Assembly: GCF_050947875.1 (NCBI RefSeq) | Contig: NW_027460291.1 | Coordinates: 26,247,868-26,311,867, forward strand | DNA length: 64,000 bases | Direction of reading: 5' to 3' | Source of the DNA: Dermacentor variabilis | Lineage: Eukaryota; Arthropoda; Arachnida; Ixodida; Ixodidae | Part shown: positions 55,430-64,000 of the stretch, one piece after another | Numbering within the stretch: the stretch's first letter is position 1 | Layout: each line of letters starts with the position of its first letter | Position numbers and translations under genes: made by a program | Notes under the pieces: model-generated | Database searches by the model: none | Told to the model about the DNA's origin: nothing | Seen by the model: the letters and a program-made list of their open reading frames with translations, nothing else

Positions 55430-57489
55430 TTAAGAGAGCAATCTTTGATACCCCTACTCGCGACGTGAGGGGGATCCTCGCAATGGACGTCTCCAAGGCC
55501 TTCGACAGGGTCACGCATAAACACATCCTGGCGGAGATTTCCTCTCTTAACCTGGGTCAGCGGTTTCGTTATCACACCAGATATTTCCTCGTGGATCGCA
55601 AGGCACGCCTCCTACTAGGCACGGTCACTGGAGGGCCCTACGAACTAAGCACCTGTGGCACCCCGCACGGCTCGGTCCTCTCCCCACTCTTATTCAATAT
55701 AGCCATACACAAACTCTCGACTCTCCTGGCTGCAATCCCGAACGTGGGTCACGCCATTTATGCGGACGATATCACGATTTGGGCGCCGGGCGGATCACTA
55801 GCCATGCCCGAACACTCGTTACAAAGCATGTTGGAAGCTACCGAAGACTTTTTTCAAACACCAGCCTTGAACTCTCCGCCGCTAAACCAGAGCTACTGTT
55901 ATACCGCCAGTCCAGACAAGGGGTCAGAAGCCTTGTGCCTCTGGAAACTCTGCCGGTAAAAATCCGAGCTAAAAATGGGCATCACATACCGAGGATAGAC
56001 TCGGTCAAGATTCTAGGTCTCCTCATTGTTGCCAAGCGCTGTAACTCGATGACGCTCAACAGGCTCACTGGACAGGCTAATAATATCCTAAGGTTTGTAG
56101 CCCGCGTCTTAAATCTAAGAGGCGGTCTGAAAGAGGACAATTTGTTCAGAGCTTATCAGGCATTATTCCTGAGTCATGTTATGTACATTGCGCCGTACCT
56201 TAAGTGGGGTGAAGCGGAAAAGGTCAAGCTCGACTCCCCAATCAGAACCGGCCTCAAGCGCGTACTTGGCCTTCCGCAGTCCACAAGCACTGAGTAGCTG
56301 CTGGGGCTAGGACTCCATAACACCGTCGATGAGCTAATAGAACCTCACACAGCGGCACAAATAATGAGACTTTCTTCCACTAAGCCAGGGATCAAGATTT
56401 TAGAAGAAGCGGGAATCCAACCCAGACATGAACCGGCGACCAAAGTTAGCTTGGCCCGAGAAACTAGAACTCGCATCATGGTTGATCACGTCTCGCGAAA
56501 CATCCACCCAGTGCATAACGAGGGTAGAAGATTTGCGAGAGCCAAGTCCATCCTTAAAAAGGTCAATCAGCAGAAACTAGACGCCCTCATTGTGGATACC
56601 GCCAGATATGACAGTGGGGATAAGTTCGCTGTCTCGGTCGTAGACTGGGGCAACCTGGTAAGTGCAGCCACTGTTTATACGAAGTTTGACCATGTGGTGG
56701 AGAAAGCGGCGATCGGTCTGGCTTTTCACAGCCTCCGCTATCCCGCTATTGTCTTGTCACACTCGCGCCCGGCGGTTAGATCCTTCTCGTCCGCCCTCGT
56801 GTCGGAACAGGTGAACAGTATTATTGTGAACAAATCACTTCAAAGAACTAGGGAAAGCAGTGAAGAAGGATGCCACATCTCGTGCTTCCCAGCCAATCTA
56901 GATAGCTGAATTAACCCGCTTGGATGTAATCCTAACCGACAGGCCCACCGGAGAGCGCGCGATTTCACGTAACGCGCTGTCGCGGGTAGCCAGGCTTGGA
57001 ACGAGGTCAACATCCACAAAGATCCATTATGCACTTTCCACGAAATTGTTTCCCATTATTGACTGGGCAGGAGGACATTTTTACCCCCTCACACCAAATT
57101 GACGAAACCTCAGGCTAGCACACTCAGACTTCCGCAAATCCAATCGTATCCCACTCCTCGGTCCCTTAACAGGATTAGATCCTGAGCACTCACAGTCGTA
57201 CCCCAAATGTAGTCATGACTCATGTTCTTTTGAACACATGCTCTGGCTGTGCCCAGCCCTTAACACCTCTCCACCCATCGCGAAATAACCATGGTAGGAA
57301 TCACTCAAGAGCAGCTATCTCCACATTCAACTCCAGGCTGTCCAGAGGGCCCACGACATTGCGGCGGGACTTCATCTCCCGGTGCCATTATGGGCGGAGC
57401 CATCGACTTGATCTTCGGGAGCCTTCGGCTTTGGTTCCCCACGACCTCAGTCCCTCACGACTCAAATAAAGTTTTTGCCATGTCATGCT

Positions 57490-57925
57490 GAGATGGAGTC
57501 TCATTTTGCAGGAATACAACTTCGAGGCTAACTATAGGAAAGGGAACCAGAATTAGAATGCAGCCAGTCTGAGCTGGCGATATTATGCAACGAACCCAGG
57601 CTGTTTTTTAAACGTGTTCGGTACGCATTGCTATCAGCGTTATTGAGATATGCAACTAATTTCTGCCTTGCCGAGGGCTGACGACGACAAAAAACGGAGG
57701 CAGAGAGAGGGTTAGAACTTTCTAAAGCGATGCAGGAATCATAGCGTCCGCTAGGCGTGTTGCCTGGGCATGCCGGCCAGTGTGTGAGTGTGCGTGTGTT
57801 TTCCTAGGAAGAACGCCGTAGTGACGCTGCAGTGGGTCCTCAGCCATCACTTGGAAGAACCTGGATGCTTCGGACAACCTGACAGCTGGTCACCCTTAGC
57901 TCGAATCACCTGGTGGCGGAGGCGT
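57490..57925. other. stretch without recognised gene
   Basis: Between LINE F and the solo LTR. No homology recognised. Confidence 0.4.
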
Positions 57926-57929
57926 CTGA

Positions 57930-58520
57930 TAAGTCTCAACACGGCCAACGGCATTAATTAGACATTTACCCCGAGGCAAGACCCCCATTCATCAGCGCCC
58001 ATCCAGAAGTCAATGCAGCGCTAAAGCCGACCGCTGACTGGTCAACAAAAGAATCCTCTGCAAGCACCTTATAAACTGAGCTAATGATGAAAAGGGCCAA
58101 TGTTGAATGGTACCTTGGGAATGACTTCGACGTCGGATTCATCGATCGCTACGAGTTTGCTAAAATATGTGGGGGGGAAGGTGAAACATCGGAGTCGGAG
58201 TTTGGCGCAATGGTGCGATATCATGGGCGGAATATTACGACCGATTTAGCGATTGTGATTGGCCGCGATACAGTCATCAGATTCTCTAGTCTAGTCTCTC
58301 ATGGAAGGTGAACGTATTAAAAACGGATACCTTTGGTGCAGAAGGGTGGGGTTGACGTGTCCTGATGTGAACTCCGACGTTCAATATGCTCCTGCATGGA
58401 GTGGGCTTCCATATGTGGAGCCAGTGTAAATTCTGTAAAATAAACCCTATTTCCATCATTCCTACTATCGGACGTACTCGTTTATGGCCTTGGTGCATTC
58501 CTAGCCCAAATGCCACCTTG
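57930..58520 (+). repeat. solo LTR of the gypsy element E family
   Basis: About 590 bp aligning with 41360-42365 once the nested SINE and PLE of that copy are ignored. It has the TATTAAAAA-like box near 58314 and AATAAA at 58439-58444. No gag or pol on either side, so it is a solo LTR, the usual product of LTR-LTR recombination. Outer ends are approximate. Confidence 0.7.
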
Positions 58521-58524
58521 TACC

Positions 58525-60200
58525 GAAAAGTGTCCTTTTTTAATGCAGTTCATTTCCTTAGGTGACTAGGCTATAGAATCTGATTACTTTCTATCGGCCA
58601 GTAACAATCGTCGAATCATTCGCAAAATCCCGCCCATGACGCCGCACGGTTCTGCCAGACTCCGCCACCAAGGTTCCGCGACTGCCCTCACATACGAGGT
58701 AACCACGTCGCAATATGGAAACCTGGGGCCCTATAAAGTAAAACTATTCCAATGTGTTTTTATTCCACTCTCCTGACGTCAAATTTGCGTAACCACCGAC
58801 GCAAATTGCGGGTGGTCACCCGCAAGGTTGCCTGAACAAACCAATGAAATGCTCTCCTCGTTCATAGGAGCTCACTTTTCTTTGCTTGAAAAACTAATAA
58901 CATTGTTTGCACTGAGCAGCTTGTCTTATCTAATTGGAGGACAAGATGCGAGGAGCACGCTCAAGTGCAGAGGGATTCGATAGGGCCGAGCTACTGCACT
59001 GAAAGTCGACAACCCGATGAAGAGGACGACACTGGTGCCTGCGATTGGTCCGCTTTCCTTTACATAGCTAGCGGTGGCTGGTCGAAAATCGCGGCAGCAT
59101 GCAACGGAAGTTTAAGAATAACGCTAAAACGGATCCTGAGCAAAGAAGAGTTGGCAGAACGAGATTGTAAACGTGCCGAAAGTGCTCGAAAACGTAACAC
59201 GTCCACGCAAACAGTTTTATTATTCGCAAATAAACCCATCCTCTCCGGCAGGTGCGAGTAGCCAGTGCCTGAACGATTGGCGGCAGCCATCTTTTATTCC
59301 TTTCAGAACGGGGCAGCCTGCGGCTATTCAACAGGAAATTCCGTTTTGTTCGGCATATTAATGCATCTTTAACGCGTACACGTCACTTTGACGTGGTGCG
59401 TTCTTGCGGTTTTGTGATGTCATGTGACAGGCAGGTTAAGTGGTGCAGCCCGAAAGTTTTGAACAATAGCTGGGGACTAATGGCGAAAAGGCTTCGAATC
59501 AGAAACAAATATTTTTCTTGTTTCGGTCAAATCACGCATAATCAGTGTGTACACGTCATATCAGATGGGGAGCTATCGCGGTTTTCGTGACGTCGCGTGA
59601 CATCGCAGGTGAAGTGGGGGTGGTCAAAAAAAGTTTTCTACCAATCGCGGAGGGCTCATTACAGAATTGGAATACAAAAGTTTGGAATAATTTTACGTGA
59701 TAGCGCCCCTGAAGTCGACACAGTTCTCACGGAATTCCTCGATGATGGCACGATGCATTAATTAGTAGGCTCTCTCTGAAGCTCAGCGTGCAGCAACCGG
59801 GAAGCTTTGCGTTCATGGTTGTTACCGCGTCTACAGAATCCGGTGTTCGTTGTCACCTTGAGGGGAGCTTCTTTGTTGGCCCGTCAACAGTTGGTGCCTG
59901 AGCTACGTAGAGGTCTGCACGGGCGCTGATAAAGGCGGCTGCCACATGGGAGCTCCTAAGGAATGTCCTTTACCGTTTGTTGACCTAACACCGTTGCACG
60001 TTTGTTTTATGTATACTCCCCAATGCCACGATAATTTCATCGTTTCTGCAAACTACAATTTAAGCATACATCAAATAATGTTTCTTAATAGGTCGTGTTA
60101 TTATTTAGGGTGGATGTGCCGCAACTAAGCCATGCTGTAAATAAAAGGACGCCAAATAAAGCCATTGTAACTCTGCAATGGGCAGCAACTGCAGCAAAAT
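58525..60200. other. weakly characterised stretch
   Basis: Apart from the duplicated unit at 59400-59660 I see no recognised element. The frames at 59060-59331 (minus) have no known homology to me. Confidence 0.4.
59400..59660. repeat. two tandem copies of a ~172-bp repeat
   Basis: CGGTTTTGTGATGTCATGTG with CAGGTTAAGTGG (about 59408-59446) recurs as CGGTTTTCGTGACGTCGCGT with CAGGTGAAGTGG (about 59580-59617), followed in both by AAGTTTT. The period is about 172 bp, satellite-like. Confidence 0.55.
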
Positions 60201-60213
60201 CTACGCGATTTAA

Positions 60214-60426
60214 TTGTCTGTCATCGAACGGTTCTTGTCTTCTGGTGCATCTGACTTCCGCACAGCCATTCTTCTGGTCTTAAGTTTGATTGCCCCTGTT
60301 CCAGGATGCAGCCAAATCAGTTCTGGAGCATCTGACATTGCCACAGAAGGTAAACACTCAGAAACCTGTCGACACAAGCTACTTCAAGAAGACAGCTTTG
60401 GAAGCTATTCTTTTTGTGCACGATAC
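60214..60426 (+). other. candidate exon of a small secreted protein
   Basis: The plus-strand frame starting at 60214 contains a signal-peptide-like stretch (RTAILLVLSLIAPVPGCSQ, residues 16-34) with a plausible cleavage context, followed by a short Cys-containing segment (CRHKLLQEDSFGSYSFCARY). Right after residue 71 comes ATAC|GTAAGT, a strong splice donor at 60427. Tick genomes carry many small secreted salivary proteins of this shape, but I recognise no family. An alternative exon start is the acceptor CCCCTGTTCCAG ending at 60303. Confidence 0.3.
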
Positions 60427-60941
60427 GTAAGTCGCAAAAATATAGGAAATGACAGTGTTAACGATAGCGCATGCTAGCTCCTTTATATTCATCCAGAAGA
60501 GCCTTGTTTATCATTTCCTTCAGTGAAATGGCAGATCCTTTGACGTTAGCGGTGGGTGTCAAGAAGATAAATTATTTTCCTGAAACACTGAATAGATTTA
60601 CAGCAAATGCATGAACAAAATTCTTCTGTTCAGAAATATACATTTCCAGTGGCCTAAAGACGCCTAACGTGAAATGAAGGTAGGATTGATAACTAACAGG
60701 CTTCGTCGAGGATGTGGCAAAGGTAATAGTGGTGTTCTCGCAGTTTTCCCCGACTTCATGTCCCTTCATGAAAGCCTTTGGCTATCACAGGCAAGTTACA
60801 TCGCGCCGACAGGCAGAAATGAATAGCTAGCTTCTACGATTCGGGTCGACGTACAGCTCAACATTTTATACCTCAGAGTGTCGAAATTCATAAGTGGCAC
60901 AACTTACACTAAATGTTAGCCCGCCTTAATTTTGCAGAAGT

Positions 60942-61060
60942 TTGCAGTTTGCAGGGACGACATGGCCACAATTAGTACATGACCAGGGTTGTTGGAGAAC
61001 TATGGGAGAGGCCTTTGCCCTGCAGTGGGCGTAACCAGGATGATGATGATGATGATGAAG
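60942..61060 (+). mobile_element. RTE LINE 3'-end fragment
   Basis: Matches the 3' end of the element at 47266: GAGGCCTTTGCCCTGCAGTG, GGCGTAACCAGG, then an ATG-repeat tail (ATGATGATGATGATGATGA). Only about 120 bp, extremely 5'-truncated. Confidence 0.9.
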
Positions 61061-62395
61061 AAATAACGTGGGCACGCGCTTTTGTGACAAATTTGCACCC
61101 CAATTTATAGGACGCCCAATTTGTTGTGCAGATTGCAATTTTGTAAGCGCTGAAGAGCACAGGTATCTACGGGAAATGCCGTGAGTAGCCGCCTTGTATG
61201 TGACGTGGCTCTCGAGATTTTGAAACAGCGCGACCGGCACCAACACGCAAAGGTGCTGTAGACGGCGTAGAACTACTGTATGGTATAGAATTTCATGCAC
61301 AGATAATTGAGAACAAACGTGCCTTTGCAGGGACTGCTAGACATAAGGTATCACGAGTACAGAAGTGATTTTTCAACGGATTTGCATGGCTTCATTGAGA
61401 CAGAACTTTGCAGCCTGTTTAAAGCGAAGGTTCGTTTGCGTATCCTCCCGGGTTTCGCGTGGTTGTTATCCGTTGTCAGCCGCTGGGTCGGTCGGTATCT
61501 CAGCGGATCTCTTTGTGTTGCGAGACAGCTGTTAAACCTCGACGGTTTATTTAGCAAGTCGCGCGCTGAAGACGATGACGCTGGCCATGATGATGAATAT
61601 ATACAGACGAAGAAGATCAAGGAACAATATAATGCTCACACAATTTCCCCCGCGAGTGGAAGTGGCCAACCTGGCCGCTAATTATGGCGGCAAACGCCGT
61701 ATGAAAGGCTTTAAGCGCGAAACATGTACAATCTCTGTGGCACGGCCACCGCCGTCCAAAGGCGGTGCAACTGGAGTGACACGATAGCTAACTGGCGAAG
61801 TCTGTTCCCGAACAATGTAGGGCCCGATAAAGCGGGACTGAAATTTATCGCATAAGCCAGGAGCGCGGACTGGGGTCCACAGCAACACTTCGCCTACAGG
61901 GTGGAAGGAAACGACAAGGTGGGATACATTACAGCGAGTTTTGTGGTCTTGTTGACTGGCGTCGGTGTTGAGGCGGGCACGTTGGCGACACCAGGCAATG
62001 AACGAAACGAACTTTTCACACATTGATGTGGACGAGGGCACGGAGACACCGAAGAAATAAACGTCGAGGGTAGTGATTGGTTGCCGCCCATACACAAGGA
62101 ATCAGGGCGAGTACCCCGTATTGCATTGGGCGGCCGTGTTGTATCCGAAGGGAATGCAGACGATGCGTCCTGCGGTTTGCCCACAGAAGGTGGTAAGCAA
62201 GCAGCGTTTGAAGACGATGGTAGGGGACAACAAGAGAGAGCATCGGGCATCCTGGCGTTTCCACTCAGACTTGTAGGTAACCTCGACGTCATTCTTGTAA
62301 ACGAAGTATCCAATGGCCGAGACGTCCCTTTAAATTCTTTGGCGTCGCCAACCAGCTCAAGGCGGGGTGATCAGTAACGACCGTAAAATGGCGTT

Positions 62396-62481
62396 ATGCA
62401 AAATAGAAGTGAGGCGTGCAGACAGGACACAAGAGTAGAGAAGTGGACAACACGAACGCCGACTATCAACTGAAGGGAGCA
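62396..62481 (+). repeat. left arm of PLE E inverted repeat
   Basis: 86 bp, inverted partner of 63325-63410, one mismatch noticed. A short block ATCAACTGAAGGGAGC is present twice in a row here (62465 and 62485). Confidence 0.93.
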
Positions 62482-62510
62482 GAACATCAACTGAAGGGAG
62501 CGGAATTGCC

Positions 62511-63258
62511 ATGTCGTGCCTTAAGTCTTCCCTCACCAGATCCTGCATGCACGAAATGAGCGCCAGTTTTGATGCGCAGGTCCGGCGCCTATTAGAAGCA
62601 GGTTATCCTAGAATAGCGGTGGCCACTGTGGCTAGGCGCCTAAATAAGTCGGTTTCGAGAGGAACGGACGTGATAACAGAAAGCAGAAATAGCAAAAAAA
62701 GAGTAGTGACTATTCCGTGTATTCATTCAGTGTCGCACAGGCTTAAAGAAGTTGCTAGTAGATATGATTTTAATGTTGCTTTCACTGCTCCTAATAAGCT
62801 AGGTAAGGTATGCGCTGCCGTACAGAATAAACAGGAGCGGGTAAAAGGCAAAAGACGAACAGATATTTGTCCAGTAAAGCACAATAAGAACAACAGTTTT
62901 ACTGACTGTCGTATGGGTGTGGTGTATAAAATTCCCCTTAGCCGTGGCCAGTTCTACGTAGGGCAAACGGGACGGTGTATCAATCAGAGGCTAATGGAAT
63001 ATAAAAGGTCGTTAACCGGGGGATCGCCTTCTAATCTTTCGCTACATTGCCGAGATTGTAACTGCACGCCAGAGTTAGATGAATGAGCGATATTGTACAG
63101 GCATAAGAATGAAGATACGCGTCTTATGGTAGAGGCATGGCATATCTCTAATGGTGGAAGTGCGTGCGTGAGTCAGCCTTCGATTACTTTACACAAGGAA
63201 GAGATTAAGTGCCTTAACAGTTTTCTCTCACGTAGGCCGGCACGTGTACCCGATTGAC
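62511..63258 (+). pseudogene. Penelope protein C-terminal part (linker and GIY-YIG)
   Basis: Runs from MSCLKSSLTRSCMHEM through a linker (VTIPCIHSVSHRLKEVASRY), a Cys/His segment (DICPVKHNKNNSFTDCRMG), and the GIY-YIG endonuclease (GVVYKIPLSRGQFYVGQTGR, then CINQRLMEY), to HCRDCNCTPELDE. One in-frame TGA at 63084-63086 interrupts it; beyond it the same frame goes on with YRHKNEDTRLMVEAWHIS and CVSQPSITLHKEEIKCL to the stop at 63258. The GIY-YIG enzyme nicks target DNA in Penelope retrotransposition. The RT is missing, as in most truncated copies. Confidence 0.9.
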
Positions 63259-63324
63259 ACGTGCTGTTACCATTCCTGAGCATGCGCAGATGAGTTTTAT
63301 GTCTTCTTTCCTTTTTCGCCTCAG

Positions 63325-63410
63325 TGCTCCCTTCAGTTGATAGTCGGCGTGCGTGTTGTCCACTTCTCTACTCTTGTGTCCTGTCTGCACGCCTCACTTC
63401 TATTTTGCAT
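63325..63410 (-). repeat. right arm of PLE E inverted repeat
   Basis: 86 bp, inverted partner of 62396-62481. Confidence 0.93.
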
Positions 63411-63662
63411 AATGAATCCTTACCAACTAGCTCAGCTTTCTGCCGTTCTAAGTAAAATGGCGGCCGTGCAGATAAGGGCGAAATTTTTGAATGGACCAAA
63501 CAACGGCGAGACACACTTGCTCCGTAATCGTACAATTTTTCTCTGCAGCTGTTCGCGTGTGACTAGCGTATAGAACCACATGTTCTTAGGAATTTTGCTT
63601 ACGTTGCAGAATAACAGCGCCGATACCTTGACTGCTGGCCACGGTATCGAGGTATATGATGG

Positions 63663-64000
63663 TATATGAGGGTGTGCTAAAAAGTAAAAAGAACTTTCAC
63701 TGCACCTTTTTTTTTTCGTGCACAGGAAGAAACACTGCGCATATTGGTTATCCACACACGCCACCTGCACGGCACTACACTTCTGGTATCGTGCAGTCAT
63801 CTTCTGTATCCCGGCCGCGGGTTGGTCTTGGTTTCTGAGGAAGCCATGTATGCACCGATTTCAGGACCTCATCATTTCATTGGAACCGACGACCACGCAG
63901 CGCCTCCTTCGAAGCACCAATGATGTAAAAATCCGATGACACAGCATCAGGGCTGTAAGGAGCATGGAGGAACCGCTAACAGTGTTGCGTCCATATGGGC
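63663..64000 (-). mobile_element. mariner element 2, 3' part, runs off the window
   Basis: The left end is a mariner-like terminal repeat starting at a TA: TATGAGGGTGTGCTAAAAAG. On the minus strand the transposase C-terminus is visible: a decayed SPD(V)-(S)SDF third-Asp region, KEALRGRRF, NDEVLKSVHTWL, then a degenerate tail. A stop and frame changes are present. It is inserted at the RNase H region of gypsy F and differs from the mariner at 50697. The other end lies beyond position 64000. Confidence 0.75.

Larger units (their letters stand above)
51670..57400 (+). pseudogene. LINE F protein (endonuclease, RT, RNase H)
   Basis: Endonuclease: ILDVYSAPSDRKRGFKTL (about 52000), PLVAGDSNAPNSE, VSRDTTPDLTFLQGIEG, EGLRSDHDILEI. 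RT: VEWRTAKVVLIPKAGKFP-like region (about 53098; IPKAGKFPHVNKLRPISLTS), ENKALFRHNSIGFRQALSTQ, then after the nested transposon GILAMDVSKAFDRVTHKHIL (about 55470), GTPHGSVLSPLLFNIAI, and the catalytic box YADDITIW, intact (about 55760). Thumb and connection (55960-56300) follow, then RNase H near 56590-56850 (VDTARYDSGDKFAVSVVDW, VVEKAAIGLAFHSL, SHSRPAVRSFSSALVS). The Cys/His C-terminus is broken. It is inactive because of many stops and the insertion. Confidence 0.9.
51600..57485 (+). mobile_element. I-like LINE F, long copy, split by a Kolobok transposon
   Basis: A plus-strand LINE with endonuclease, RT and RNase H, ending AATAAAGTTTTT at 57465-57476. It is interrupted at 53322-55429 by a TTAA transposon inserted in the RT. 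Excluding that insert it is about 3.8 kb, so it is longer than the other LINE fragments in the window except the RTE. Confidence 0.9.
62394..63451 (+). mobile_element. Penelope-like element E, snap-back form with endonuclease
   Basis: 1058 bp between copies of GTAAAATGGCG (62383-62393 and 63452-63462). Inverted arms 62396-62481 and 63325-63410 differ by a single base by eye over 86 bp. The plus-strand coding region between them gives the end of a Penelope protein. After the right arm the tail reads AATGAATCCTTACCAACTAG. The RNase H frame of gypsy F continues without the insert and one duplication. Near-identical arms suggest this is a recent insertion. Confidence 0.9.
61682..63660 (-). pseudogene. 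gypsy pol of element F (RNase H, integrase end)
   Basis: Upstream of the PLE: SSQGIGAVILQRKQNS (about 63630), VVLYASHTRTAAEKN, and LAVVWSIQKFRPYLHGRHF (about 63505). Downstream: [20 protein letters not shown] (about 62380), then ARMPDALSCCPLPSS. Then, past a deletion, integrase C-terminal sequence: FLVYGRQPITTLDVYFF (about 62095), CEKFVSFIAWCRQRARLN, GEVLLWTPVRAPGLCDKF, SRFIGPYIVREQTSPVSYRV and HVSRLKPFIRR. RNase H ends and integrase C-terminal residues are both clear; RT is beyond the window or lost. Confidence 0.85.
61310..63662 (-). mobile_element. Ty3/gypsy element F, partial, with nested PLE and mariner
   Basis: Minus-strand gypsy sequence running from RNase H (63660) to the integrase C-terminus (61682), with a purine tract GCGGGGGAAAT at 61653-61643 and an LTR start TGTGTGAGC at 61642. 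A PLE of 1058 bp (62394-63451) splits RNase H, and a mariner end joins at 63663. Most of the integrase is deleted between the RNase H end and the C-terminal part. The low end of the LTR was not determined. Confidence 0.8.

Noticed and set aside
1..64000. CRISPR arrays, operons or prophage-like modules
   Set aside because: No regularly spaced short repeats with unique spacers and no microbial gene organisation anywhere. All content fits an arthropod nuclear genome.

Overview
The window looks like nuclear DNA of a hard tick (Ixodidae, probably a metastriate genus). The main reason is the set of mobile elements: two copies of the tick SINE family Ruka, BEL/Pao and Ty3/gypsy LTR retroelements, RTE- and I-like LINEs, Penelope-like elements (PLEs), mariners and a Kolobok-type DNA transposon. 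There are no operons, ribosome binding sites or microbial genes. This is inference from families recognised by eye; no database search was possible.

Layout. 1-5226: 3' end of a LINE (minus), a tRNA-derived SINE-like unit, a truncated Ty3/gypsy element (LTR, gag, RT), and a degenerate minisatellite. 5227-11327: a structurally complete BEL/Pao element (minus) between two LTRs of about 375 bp. 11328-17260: the least repeat-rich part, holding a THAP-domain reading frame (13313-13636, minus) with an NRF1-like palindrome just upstream, then about 3.5 kb of AT-rich sequence with nothing recognisable. 17270-23165: a PLE endonuclease remnant, then a gypsy pol split by a 2.1-kb TTAA-flanked Kolobok-like element and ended by a good 3' LTR. 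23342-30911: a TTAA MITE, a second BEL/Pao element (minus) split by a PLE, a gypsy integrase/LTR fragment and a reverse-oriented Ruka SINE. 31897-37137: a complete gypsy element (minus) with LTRs of only 136 bp, hit by a palindromic PLE insertion. 37570-47060: LINE, gag and LTR fragments nested in one another, with Ruka and a PLE palindrome inside one LTR. 47266-51541: a nearly full-length RTE LINE (minus) and a mariner. 51600-57485: a long I-like LINE (plus) split by a second Kolobok copy in reverse orientation. 57930-64000: a solo LTR, weakly characterised sequence, an RTE 3' end, and a gypsy fragment (minus) hit separately by a PLE and a mariner.

Two patterns stand out. First, PLE insertions repeatedly take a snap-back form: inverted terminal repeats, a shared ACCAA tail and target duplications of about 9-12 bp, with little or no coding sequence between the arms. 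Four loci show this. Second, two copies of one TTAA transposon carrying a THAP-domain remnant have landed cleanly inside retroelement genes, and the host reading frame resumes exactly across each site. Almost every coding region is decayed. The only candidates for host genes are the THAP frame and two or three low-confidence exons.
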